Position numbers and translations under genes: made by a program. Shown in pieces: positions 36,108-44,471 of a stretch of 64,000 nucleotides of DNA. How positions within the stretch are numbered: position 1 is the first letter of the stretch; the number at the start of each line of letters is the position of its first letter. The notes beneath the pieces are model-generated. The model did no database searches. It was not told where the DNA came from and saw nothing but the letters and a program-made list of their open reading frames with translations. The stretch comes from CAVOAK01 sp963664465 (GTDB lineage Bacteria > Pseudomonadota > Alphaproteobacteria > UBA8366 > CAVOAK01), in NCBI GenBank assembly GCA_963664465.2, contig CAXXSU010000015.1, positions 558,001 through 622,000 on the forward strand. Direction: 5' to 3'.

Positions 36108-37549
36108 TCCGCCGCCGCGCACGCGCGCCGCCAGTCCAAGAGCTTTTGACCGAGCAGTCTGCCAAAGGTTAGCGCCGGAGTTACCCCCATGCCGCCCGCG
36201 AAGGCGTTGCCATTGACGAGGCCGAAGCCGAGGGCCTCGCCAGCGGCGTAGAGATTGGGGATGGGCTTTCCATTCGCCAGAACGCGGAAACCGTGGTCAA
36301 CGGCAACCCCGCCGAACGAGACGTTCGTGGTGCCGTGGAGCTTGACCGCTTGGAAGGGTGGCTCGGTGATCGGCCGCGGGCGGTGGCGGCGGCCAAGCGG
36401 ATCTTCTTCTCCCCGGTCGAGCTTGTCGTTGTATCCGGTAACGCTCGCTATCAATGCGGTTTCGTCGATGCCGGCCCTTTGCGCAAGCTCCGCCAGCGAA
36501 TCCGCGCGGACGAAAGATGGGTGCGTATTGAAGAGGCTGTCGACGCGCTGTGGAGAGATCGTATGGAAGAAGCCCGGAGCCTGGCGCTCGACGGCGCTGT
36601 CATAAACTGCCCAGAACGTTAGACCCCTTTGGGCGAGTATCGCTCGTTCCCGCGCGTCTGGGCTCGCAGTGTCTTCGGCAATAAAACGTTCTCCATCCAG
36701 GTTGACGTAGATCTCCCAGGGCAGGCGCTCCTGCGGGCGCGTCTCGATGATGTTCGCGATACGGCCGGGATCGTCAGGGTCCTCAATACGACCGAACGTC
36801 GGCAGGAACTTTTCGCTGTTCAGCAGCTGCCCGCCAGCTTCGAGAATCAGACGGATGCCCGTGCCCTGGGCATAGGGGTAGGCATGGGTGAAAAGCGGGA
36901 TACCGTTGGTGAATCTGGCGAACAGCTCCGGGTTGGCGGCGTAGCCGCCGGTGGTGATGACGACGTTGTCGCCGTGATAAATCAGCGTCGCGCCGGCCGC
37001 GTCGCGCGCCGTGATTCCAATGACAGTGCCGTCCTCCTGGCGCTCCAACCCGGCGAGTTCCGTTTGCAGCCGCAGATCGATGTTGTTGCCCCGCGCGATC
37101 TCACTGCTAAGGAGAGCGCTTAGGACCTTGAGAATCGAGCGGCCATTGTCCACCCCCCAGTAGGTCCTGGGAATGCCGTAGGTCTCGTGGCCGAAGACAA
37201 TGACCGGATGTTCAGGCAGTGGCTCGAAGCCTCCATCGAGAAGCCAATGCAGGGTTTCCACCGCATTCTCCACGGCCAGACGGACCATTGCCTTGTCAGC
37301 CGTCCCGTTGCTGATGCGCATGACATCCGCGAAATGGTGATCGGCAGAGTCGACGATCCCCTTTGCCTCTTGCACGCGCGTTCCGGCAGCACTCAATTGA
37401 CCGCCCGATATGTGCAACGCGCCGCCGACTTTGTCCGCGTGTTCGATCAGCAGCACCTTGGCGCCGCGGCGCGAAGCGAAGATCGCCGCTGGTATGCCGG
37501 CGGTCCCGGCCCCCGCGATGATCACGTCATAGCGTTGTGGCATGGCCAT
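36104..37549 (-). CDS. FAD-dependent oxidoreductase, FAD_binding_2 family (copy A2)
   Basis: A 481-residue paralogue of 29217-30671 with the same landmarks: VIIAGAGTAGIPAAIFASRR, ALHISGGQLSAAG, IPRTYWGVDNGRSILKVL, LPWEIYVNLDGERFIAEDT and NLYAAGEALGFGLVNGNAFA near the C-terminus. Two copies of one flavoenzyme in the same gene block suggest two successive dehydrogenations/reductions or two substrate variants. It overlaps the FMN/FAD gene (34125-36107) by four bases and follows the serine hydrolase gene by seven bases, so at least three genes here are one operon. Confidence 0.88.
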   Translation of the reverse strand: MAMPQRYDVIIAGAGTAGIPAAIFASRRGAKVLLIEHADKVGGALHISGGQLSAAGTRVQEAKGIVDSADHHFADVMRISNGTADKAMVRLAVENAVETLHWLLDGGFEPLPEHPVIVFGHETYGIPRTYWGVDNGRSILKVLSALLSSEIARGNNIDLRLQTELAGLERQEDGTVIGITARDAAGATLIYHGDNVVITTGGYAANPELFARFTNGIPLFTHAYPYAQGTGIRLILEAGGQLLNSEKFLPTFGRIEDPDDPGRIANIIETRPQERLPWEIYVNLDGERFIAEDTASPDARERAILAQRGLTFWAVYDSAVERQAPGFFHTISPQRVDSLFNTHPSFVRADSLAELAQRAGIDETALIASVTGYNDKLDRGEEDPLGRRHRPRPITEPPFQAVKLHGTTNVSFGGVAVDHGFRVLANGKPIPNLYAAGEALGFGLVNGNAFAGGMGVTPALTFGRLLGQKLLDWRRACAAAE

Positions 37550-37556
37550 TTTCGTC

Positions 37557-38702
37557 CTATAGGCAATCGAACACGGCGTCGATCAGCCGCTTGGCACGTG
37601 GGCTCGGAAGGCGGCCCGGTTCCATGCGGTTGCAAGCATAGGCGAAGCCAATACCAGCGTCCGGATCGGCAAAGCCCTGCGCGCCACCTGCCCCGGGATG
37701 GCCGAAGGCACGCGGGTTGGGTCCCATGGGGCGATCCGGCGGGCAACTCAAAGAGAATCCAAGTCCCATGCGCAACGTCAGGCCCGGTAGAATCGTAGGC
37801 CCGTGCCATTGCTCCTCGGTGGCCGTTTGCAAGGTCTTGGGCGACAGGAGTGCGACGTCGCCGCGACTGCCGCCGGCGGCGAGCACACCATACAATTGCG
37901 CTATTGCGCGCGCCGTTCCATGGCCATTTCCCGACGGCACCTCGCTCGCCCGCCAGCCGCGCGAGTTGAAGTCCTCGCCCGCCGGCAGAGGCCGCATCGC
38001 CCGCCCGGCCAAGTCCTCGTACCCATCGGCCGATGCCGGGCCACCCCCTACCGGCGGCACCATCTCGGCGCACCGGAGCTCTTCGTCCGCCGTCAGGCCG
38101 ATTGCGAAATCGATACCGAGGGGGTCGCAAATCTCGGTGCGAACAAACGAGCCGATGGATTGGCCGGTGATGCGCCGTACCAACTCACCGCAGATGAAGC
38201 CCATCGTGTTGGTGTGGTAGCAGGGGTTCGTGCCGGGCGTCCACAGGGGCTCCTGTTCGGCGATCGCCTCTACCATCGTGGTCCAATCGTAGAGTGAGCC
38301 GGGTGGCGCCGCGTCGCACACCGGGATGCCCGCAAGATGGCTCAGCACCCAGCGCACGGGGATGGTGGACTTGCCGTTGCGGGCGAACTCAGGCCAGTAT
38401 TCGGCGACCGGCGAGTCGATCCCCAAAGCGCCACGATCGGCAAGCATGTGGACGGCCAGGGCCGATACGCCTTTGCTCACGGACATCATGCAGGCGAGCG
38501 TATCGCGCTGCCACGGTTTCGTCTGCCCGGCGTCTCGAGAGCCGCCCCACAAGTCGACGACGGTCTCTCCGTTATGGGTTAGCGCAACCGCGGCGCCAAG
38601 CTCTTCGAAGGCAGAGAAGTTTTCCTCGAATATCGTGCGGACCGTGACGAACGCCGGAACACATTCGCCGTCCACGGCGTAGAGGGTGTCGGCGCCGGTC
38701 AA
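37557..38702 (-). CDS. Serine hydrolase of the class C beta-lactamase/esterase fold
   Basis: A 381-residue protein with the active-site S-x-x-K at 74-77 (MMSVSKG), the Y-x-N motif in CYHTNTMGF and HPGAGG in the place of the third (KTG) motif, as in EstB-type esterases and D-aminopeptidase relatives rather than true beta-lactamases. No signal peptide, so a cytoplasmic esterase, amidase or lactonase. The best start available is a TTG at 38702; no ATG occurs before the active site, and the upstream methyltransferase stop is 11 bp away. It is the second gene of the minus-strand run starting at 39901. Confidence 0.82.
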   Translation of the reverse strand: MTGADTLYAVDGECVPAFVTVRTIFEENFSAFEELGAAVALTHNGETVVDLWGGSRDAGQTKPWQRDTLACMMSVSKGVSALAVHMLADRGALGIDSPVAEYWPEFARNGKSTIPVRWVLSHLAGIPVCDAAPPGSLYDWTTMVEAIAEQEPLWTPGTNPCYHTNTMGFICGELVRRITGQSIGSFVRTEICDPLGIDFAIGLTADEELRCAEMVPPVGGGPASADGYEDLAGRAMRPLPAGEDFNSRGWRASEVPSGNGHGTARAIAQLYGVLAAGGSRGDVALLSPKTLQTATEEQWHGPTILPGLTLRMGLGFSLSCPPDRPMGPNPRAFGHPGAGGAQGFADPDAGIGFAYACNRMEPGRLPSPRAKRLIDAVFDCL

Positions 38703-38713
38703 CTGAGGGACCG

Positions 38714-39901
38714 CTAGCGTGCCGTCGCGCGAAGCGACCGCTTTTTAGCACCGGAGAAGAACCAGGCTCCGGAATGGACGAACTCTTGAAACTTCCGGCC
38801 ACCGCCCTTCCCGCCCAAATCAAGAACGCTCTCCACCGAGACCTGCGGAAATGAGTCTTCCCGCCGGAAGCCGGCTTCTACCGCCAGCTGAACGAGGTCG
38901 GCATCGTGCATGGTGCCCATGAACGGCTCGGCGTTGTAGTGCGTCCCCCAGTCGTGCAGGGAGGCATCGTAGGGATCAATGTCGGTATACTGACGGGCTT
39001 CGCCATGGACCATCAGACCGCCCGGTCGAAGCAGGCGGAAACACTCAGCGAAGATGTTGCGCAACGCCCGGTTCGACGTCTCGTGGGCCATGCCGTGGGA
39101 TACGATAAGGTCGAAGGAGTGATCCTCAAAGTCGGTACGCTCGGCGTTCTGCTGGGAGAAGTGAATGGCTGTGCCGAGCAGTTCCGCACGAGCGTGCCCA
39201 TAGCGCAGCGGAGGCGCCGCGACGTCGATTGCGTGAACATCCGCCTCGGGGAACCTGCGCGCGAACGGCAAGGTGCTTGCGCCGACGGTGCAGCCGATAT
39301 CGAGGATGCGGCGCGGTCGCAAGTCGGCGAAGTTGTGGGCAAGGAAGGAGATCAGGCTGTCGCCGTAATCTTCGTTGTTCGCGCCCAACCCACCAAGGAT
39401 GAACAGATAGACACCGCGGTCGTAGAGGGCGCCTGCGTAGACATCGTCCTCCACGATCTCGCTATGATAGCCCCCGGGCATCGCGTGGATGTCGACGGCG
39501 TTCAGGTAGCGCGGCGCCGCAAGATCAGGATCGAGCCTCAGGGTGCCGAATTTGGACGGCCGCTCTCGAATGCGCCGAGCTCTTTCGATCAGGCTCGGCA
39601 GCTGGCGTTCGATGCTTTCGCCGACTGTGTCCCAGGTGAACTCCTGGATGATGCGCTTCATCGAACTCACGATCTGATAGTGCGGGACCTCGCCCATCAG
39701 ACGGCGGATTTCGTGGCGGTCGGGACCGCGGCCACTTGTTGTTTGGAAGGCGGGCTTCACGCGCTCTTCGTAGATCGTCCGGCAGCCCGGCGCGAGTTCG
39801 TTTGCCACAAAGGACTTCAGCCCGAAGACGAAGTCCTGGCGGGCAAGCTCATCGTGGTTCGCCTCAGGAAGCAGCGCGTGCCTTGCTTGTTGCCTCATCA
39901 T
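38714..39901 (-). CDS. SAM-dependent methyltransferase with unrecognised N-terminal domain (copy 1)
   Basis: A 395-residue protein in two parts. Residues 1-165 form a domain I do not recognise (HDELARQDFVFGLKSFV; RVKPAF; DRHEIRRLMG; TWDTVGESIERQLPSLIERA; RLDPDLAAPRYLNAVDIHAM). The rest is a class I methyltransferase: ILDIGCTVGASTLPFA (motif I, with Thr where Gly is usual), HAIDVAAPPLRYGHARAE, FSQQNAERTDF, FDLIVSHGMAHETSN and LRPGGLMVHGE. ATG 39901 is preceded by AAAGGA. Paralogues lie at 41728 and 47760. The first transcribed gene of the run that leads to the flavoenzymes. Acceptor unknown. Confidence 0.85.
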   Translation of the reverse strand: MMRQQARHALLPEANHDELARQDFVFGLKSFVANELAPGCRTIYEERVKPAFQTTSGRGPDRHEIRRLMGEVPHYQIVSSMKRIIQEFTWDTVGESIERQLPSLIERARRIRERPSKFGTLRLDPDLAAPRYLNAVDIHAMPGGYHSEIVEDDVYAGALYDRGVYLFILGGLGANNEDYGDSLISFLAHNFADLRPRRILDIGCTVGASTLPFARRFPEADVHAIDVAAPPLRYGHARAELLGTAIHFSQQNAERTDFEDHSFDLIVSHGMAHETSNRALRNIFAECFRLLRPGGLMVHGEARQYTDIDPYDASLHDWGTHYNAEPFMGTMHDADLVQLAVEAGFRREDSFPQVSVESVLDLGGKGGGRKFQEFVHSGAWFFSGAKKRSLRATAR

Positions 39902-40041
39902 GGCGGGGTATCCTTTGGAAAGCACGATTCAGCCAACCGGCTCGGCGCGGCACCGAGGACGGTCGCCGAGCGCTGCGCCGATGATTGGTCATGACGATCA
40001 ACGAGTCAATGATAGCAGGGAACAACGGAGGCCGACTTCAG

Positions 40042-41727
40042 ATGGACAAGATGTTGCCGATCGAAAGACGATATTTGACGGTGAATAACCGGGTCGTTCA
40101 CTACCGGCGCGCCGGTTCCGGCCCCCCCGTCGTACTCATCCACCAGTCCCCCACCTCCTCCGCGAATTTCGTCCCGCTGATGCGGCGGCTGGCGGACCAA
40201 TTCACGGTGTTCGCCTTAGACACGCCCGGTTTTGGCGAATCCGATGCGCTCCCCGATAAGCGCGTAGAAGCCAAACATTTTGCTGACGCTCTCGCGGAAA
40301 CTTTCGCGCGCCTGAAGCTGCCGCGATGCGCTGTGTTTGGCATGGACACCGGAGCTTGTATCGCTTTCGAGTTTGGTTGTCTCCACCCGAAACTGGTCAC
40401 GGGTCTTGTTCTGTACAGCCTTCCAGTCCAAAGCAAATCGGAAATGCAGGACAGACTCAAACGATACGCTCCGCAATTTCGGCCGCGCTGGGATGGCGGC
40501 CATTTGACGGGGATCTGGACACGAATGCGGGACCATAGAAGTTGGTATCCCTGGTACCGTCACAGTGCGTCGGCGCGGCTGGCTGTTGATATGCCGGCGC
40601 CCGAACAGCTCCATGAACGGATTCTGGATTTCTACCGGGCCGGCAACGACTACAGGCATGGCTACCAGGCGGCTTTCGGCTTCGATGCGATCGCAGCGGT
40701 GCCCAGGCTGACGGTCCCGGCGACCTTTCTCGCGAGAGAAGGCACCCTTTTGGTCGGCGCCCTCGAACGCTTGCCGAAACTTCGTCCCAACCAATCGATC
40801 AGACCCGTGGGGCCGAGTGAGGAGGAATTCACCGATGCAATTGCTGCGTCGCTCAAGACATACGCAAAAGGGAGGGCGCCGAGCGACCCTAAGGTGTCGG
40901 CGATTCAAGGCCGAATCAATCGCCGCTATGTGAATTTGCCGTCCGGCCAGTTGCGTGTCCGGTTCAATGGCGATGCGCAAGGCCGTCCTTTGGTATTGCT
41001 GCACGACACACCTGGCTCTTCGGTCATGGCTGAACCGCTTTTGTCGTCGCTTGCCCGAAACCGGCCCGTCTATGCCATGGATCTGCCTGGCAACGGTGAT
41101 TCCGACCCGCTTCCAATGGCGCGCCCTTCCATTGAGGATTACGCCAAGAGCGTATTTTGTGCCGCACAGCAATTGGGATTGCGGCAGTTCGACTTATACG
41201 GCCAGGGAAGCGGTGCCTCCGTCGCCGTTGAAGTCGCAATAGCCAGCCCCGAGCTTGTCCGAAGTCTTATTCTTGAGCGCGTCATGCTCTTTGGCCCCGA
41301 AGAACGCGATGAGTTGATCGCCCATTTGACGCCGCCCATCGAAATTAGCTGGGATGGTTCCCACTTTTACCGGACTTGGTTGATGCTTCGCGATCAACTT
41401 CTGTATTGGCCCTGGTATGCCCGGTCAAAGGACTCATGCGTCAGGTTGAATGAAGACGTTGGTGCGGAGAGGCTTCATCGATGGACGGTGGAAGTCCTGA
41501 AGAGTTATCAAACCTACCATTTGGCGACTCAGGCCGCACTTCGCTATCCGATCAAAAGCCGCCTGCCCGCGCTCACGGTCGAAACGCTTTTCTGTGCACA
41601 TGAGAACGATCCGTTGTGCGCGAACACCCTGACGGCGGCTCGCTTCGTTGCCAATTCTGTCACCCAGGTCCTCTCCGAGAACCGCAACGCATCGTGCCGT
41701 CTGTTTGGCCGCTTTCTTGATCGATAG
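40042..41727 (+). CDS. Tandem fusion of two alpha/beta hydrolase domains, neither with a Ser nucleophile
   Basis: One intact frame encodes two complete alpha/beta hydrolase domains (561 residues). Domain 1: VVHYRRAGSGPPVVLIHQSP, DTPGFGESDALP, then the elbow FGMDTGACIAFEF, where the nucleophile position of G-x-Nu-x-G is Asp. Domain 2 (from about residue 290): RVRFNGDAQGRPLVLLHDTP, DLPGNGDSDPLP and the elbow YGQGSGASVAVEV, where that position is Gly. Domain 1 could act like Asp-type dehalogenases/epoxide hydrolases; domain 2 seems to have lost the usual chemistry. ATG 40042 follows CGGAGG; ATG 39991 is an alternative. Its stop abuts that of the convergent methyltransferase copy 2. Confidence 0.87.
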   Translation: MDKMLPIERRYLTVNNRVVHYRRAGSGPPVVLIHQSPTSSANFVPLMRRLADQFTVFALDTPGFGESDALPDKRVEAKHFADALAETFARLKLPRCAVFGMDTGACIAFEFGCLHPKLVTGLVLYSLPVQSKSEMQDRLKRYAPQFRPRWDGGHLTGIWTRMRDHRSWYPWYRHSASARLAVDMPAPEQLHERILDFYRAGNDYRHGYQAAFGFDAIAAVPRLTVPATFLAREGTLLVGALERLPKLRPNQSIRPVGPSEEEFTDAIAASLKTYAKGRAPSDPKVSAIQGRINRRYVNLPSGQLRVRFNGDAQGRPLVLLHDTPGSSVMAEPLLSSLARNRPVYAMDLPGNGDSDPLPMARPSIEDYAKSVFCAAQQLGLRQFDLYGQGSGASVAVEVAIASPELVRSLILERVMLFGPEERDELIAHLTPPIEISWDGSHFYRTWLMLRDQLLYWPWYARSKDSCVRLNEDVGAERLHRWTVEVLKSYQTYHLATQAALRYPIKSRLPALTVETLFCAHENDPLCANTLTAARFVANSVTQVLSENRNASCRLFGRFLDR

Positions 41728-42888
41728 CTACTTGACGGCGCCGAAAAAGTAACGGGCGCCGGTGAACACGAAGTCCCGGTATTTCGCAACGCCCTTCTCG
41801 TCCTGTGAAGCGGTGTCCGTCACAGCAATCTGGGGGAAGGCGTTCCTACGCTTGAAACCGGCGTCGACCACCAGTTGCACGAGGTCGGTTTCATGCATTG
41901 TGGTCATGAAGGGCTCGGCGTTGTAGTGCGTGCCCCAATCGTGGAGCGCGGCATCGTAGGGATCCATCTCGGTGTACTGGCGGGACTCGCCGTGGACCAT
42001 GAGACCGCCGGGCCTCAGCAACCGGAAACATTCTTTGATGATTTTGGGCATCGCCTTGCGCGACGTCTCATGCAGCAGGCCGGTTGAGATGACCAAATCG
42101 AATGATCCATCCTCGAAATCGGTGTTTTCGGCGTTCTGCTGCGAGAAATGGATAGCCCTTCCGGTCAACTCGGCCCGCGCATGAGCGTAGCGCAGCAGCG
42201 GCGCAGCTACGTCGATGGCATAGAGCTCCGCCGTGGGAAACGCTTCCACGTAGGGCAAAGCGCTGCTGCCCACTGTGCAGCCCAGGTCGAGGATCCTTTC
42301 CGGCTTTAGGTCCGGAAAGCTTTCTTTGACGAAGGAAATCAGGCTCAAGCCGTAGTTTTGCTGGCTGCGTCCCTGACCGCCAAGGCTAAAGAGGTAGACG
42401 CCGCGGTCGTACAGGGCGCCGGCAAAAACATCGTCCTCGGCCAGGTCCGTATGGTAATTGCCGGGCATGGCATGAATATCGACGGCGCTCAGGTATCTCG
42501 GTATCTCGAGATCGGGGTCAAGCCGCAGCGATCCAAGCCGTTTGCCACGCTTTCGCGTCGCCTTGGCCTTGGCGATCAGACCCGCCAGCTGGCGCTCGAC
42601 GCTTTCTCCCGTCGTATCCCAGGTGAGTTCCTGAATCGTCCGCTTCATCGAGCTGATCATCTGGTCGTGCGGCTCGCCCGCCAGGCGACGACGGATTTCG
42701 TGCCGGTCGGGGGCCCGCCCGTGTCGCTTCTCCAACGCCGGCTTGACGCGCCCCTGGTAGAACGCCCGGCCTCCTACCGCCAACGTGTCCGAGACAAACT
42801 GCTTCATGGTGAAGACGAAATCCTGCCGCGCGAGTTCGTCGTGATCCGACTTCGCCAGCATCGGATGCGCGGTCTGTTGGTTCATCAT
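41728..42888 (-). CDS. SAM-dependent methyltransferase with unrecognised N-terminal domain (copy 2)
   Basis: A 386-residue paralogue of 38714-39901. N-terminal domain: HDELARQDFVFTMKQFV, RVKPALEKRHGRAPDRHEIR, WDTTGESVERQLAGLI, RLDPDLEIPRYLSAVDIHAM, then DDVFAGALYDRGVYLF. Methyltransferase part: ILDLGCTVGSSALPYV (again Thr in motif I), YAIDVAAPLLRYAHARAE, FDLVISTGLLHETSR, LRPGGLMVHGESRQYTEMD. Start ATG 42888 has GGGAGCC upstream; another ATG follows directly. The upstream stretch 42889-43134 (246 bp) is divergent to the cupin gene and should hold both promoters; I see no gene in it. Confidence 0.85.
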   Translation of the reverse strand: MMNQQTAHPMLAKSDHDELARQDFVFTMKQFVSDTLAVGGRAFYQGRVKPALEKRHGRAPDRHEIRRRLAGEPHDQMISSMKRTIQELTWDTTGESVERQLAGLIAKAKATRKRGKRLGSLRLDPDLEIPRYLSAVDIHAMPGNYHTDLAEDDVFAGALYDRGVYLFSLGGQGRSQQNYGLSLISFVKESFPDLKPERILDLGCTVGSSALPYVEAFPTAELYAIDVAAPLLRYAHARAELTGRAIHFSQQNAENTDFEDGSFDLVISTGLLHETSRKAMPKIIKECFRLLRPGGLMVHGESRQYTEMDPYDAALHDWGTHYNAEPFMTTMHETDLVQLVVDAGFKRRNAFPQIAVTDTASQDEKGVAKYRDFVFTGARYFFGAVK

Positions 42889-43134
42889 GTGACGGCTCCC
42901 AGGCGACGGCAGAATCGTAGGCCACTCAAAAAACACCCCGGTCGCCTGAATCGCCCGTGACCCAGCGATGGGCGTTCAGCCGGCGGCGCAGCATTATATT
43001 CGTTTTCGTGCGGACTGGGCATGTTTCACGATGGGGTCCTGGGACCTGACGCGGACGTCCTTGACAGTACTACCGGCAACCCTCAGGTTTTGACGGACAA
43101 ATTCGTGGCTCTTGGCGAGGGGAGGTGAGCCGCT

Positions 43135-44007
43135 TTGTTGAATTCCAACATTCCGCTGCCGGCCTACCGGTGCAGCGAAACGGACGAGCTTGAGTGGGAG
43201 CAGGATCCGACGATCCGCGACTTCAATCGAAAGCTCTTGTATCTCGACGCCGAAACAGGGGCCGATACATTGCTTCGGTATTTCCCGCCCGGTGCGCGCT
43301 ACACAGGCCACGGCGGCGGTCAGCATCGGCACTACCACCTTACGGTGCGGCAGCGCGCTTTCGCCCTGTATGGCGACTTTCCCCACTGCGAATTCAAAGA
43401 TCCCTTGGATATTGATGGCAACAATATCGTCTTTCGCAAGGGCTACTTCATGGATCGCCCGCCCCGAAGCATCCACGGAACCCAGCCGGAACCTTTGTCG
43501 CAAACCGGAGCAATTATTTTGCAATGGAATACGGGTGGCGGGGTCGGCCTCGACGATCCAAAGGCCGAAAGCGAAACCGTGAGCGTGCCCTTCGAGGGCG
43601 ACCTGCAGTCGATGGGCAACGATTTTCCTGAAGGTCGGGTTTTCGACACGGGCAACCTCGCGTGGCAGCCCCATCCCACCGTCCCGGGATGGAAGCGCAA
43701 GGTCCTCGCATCGCCCGAGCAAGGTGAGGAGGCTGTCTCGCTTCTCTTTGTGCCGCCTGACTGGCGGGCCGACGATTTGCCGGCACGCGGCGCCCCGGCG
43801 GATGACCGGTCGTGGCTCTTTGCGTTGTCGGGCGATCTGCCCCTTTGGGTCTATGATACCTCCGAAGCCAAGCTCGGCGAATGCGTAAGCCTGCGCGAGG
43901 GGACGTATCTCGAATGGTCCCAGCCAGCCGTTGTCGGGTTCGAAGCCGGTCCCGGTTCCGAAATCGGGTGTACGCTGCTATGCGTCGGACACGAGTTGAT
44001 AGCGTGA
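43135..44007 (+). CDS. Two-domain cupin-fold protein
   Basis: A 290-residue protein of unknown function with cupin features: LLRYFPPGARYTGHGGGQH and HRHYHLTV (metal-type His cluster) in the first half, FRKGYFMDRPPRSIHGTQ as the second cupin motif, and a weaker repeat in the C-terminal half (LREGTYLEWSQPAVVGFEAG). The start is a TTG at 43135, decided by a strong GGAGGTGA six bases upstream; no ATG fits. Many such proteins are dioxygenases, isomerases or small-molecule sensors. It lies between methyltransferase copy 2 and an NTF2-like gene within the accessory block. Confidence 0.7.
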   Translation: MLNSNIPLPAYRCSETDELEWEQDPTIRDFNRKLLYLDAETGADTLLRYFPPGARYTGHGGGQHRHYHLTVRQRAFALYGDFPHCEFKDPLDIDGNNIVFRKGYFMDRPPRSIHGTQPEPLSQTGAIILQWNTGGGVGLDDPKAESETVSVPFEGDLQSMGNDFPEGRVFDTGNLAWQPHPTVPGWKRKVLASPEQGEEAVSLLFVPPDWRADDLPARGAPADDRSWLFALSGDLPLWVYDTSEAKLGECVSLREGTYLEWSQPAVVGFEAGPGSEIGCTLLCVGHELIA

Positions 44008-44024
44008 CGAGCCGGGGCAACGGC

Positions 44025-44450
44025 CTAGGCGAGTTCGTCCATAGGCGCGATACCCAAAGGCGTCATACCTTCATTGTGGTGCACGATGAGCCAGCTGTCG
44101 TCCTGACGCTTGAGAACACTGGTGATACGAACCGTACCCGATGACGGGTTGGGCGGCTGGTAGTCGTATGTCAATGTGTAGCACGCGATGGCAAAGCCAT
44201 CCCAGACATCGACGGTCGGCGTTTCCAGCGACATTGTGAAGGCGCCTCGGGTTTTCATCTTTTCCTGGCTGGCGTCGAGCAATTTCCGGTGCTCGTCGGC
44301 GCCGCGCAGAAGCTTCGCGGTGACATAGTCCCAAACCGTTGCATCGGGATGCAGGAACGAAGCGATTCCCGCCGCATCGTGCGCCCGCAGGGCCGCGAAC
44401 ATCGCCTCGATGACGCGGACGATCTCGCGTCTGTCGTTCGTTTCAGTCAT
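44025..44450 (-). CDS. NTF2-like (SnoaL/DUF4440-type) protein
   Basis: A 141-residue single-domain protein with the cone-shaped NTF2 fold pattern: IVRVIEAMFAALRAHDAAGI, SFLHPDATVWDY, AIACYTLTYDY, GTVRITSVLKRQDDSWLIVH and HNEGMTPL. Such proteins act as cyclases, dehydratases, isomerases or association domains. It follows the zinc-dehydrogenase-like gene on the same strand by 21 bp (that gene's stop is at 44472), so the two are probably co-transcribed. A second NTF2-like gene is at 59168-59638. Confidence 0.8.
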   Translation of the reverse strand: MTETNDRREIVRVIEAMFAALRAHDAAGIASFLHPDATVWDYVTAKLLRGADEHRKLLDASQEKMKTRGAFTMSLETPTVDVWDGFAIACYTLTYDYQPPNPSSGTVRITSVLKRQDDSWLIVHHNEGMTPLGIAPMDELA

Positions 44451-44471
44451 CGTCGTTTTTCACGGTTGTCC

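Noticed and set aside
37557..38702. True class C beta-lactamase (resistance gene)
   Set aside because: S-x-x-K and Y-x-N are present, but the KTG motif is replaced by HPGAGG and there is no signal peptide; an esterase-type enzyme fits better.
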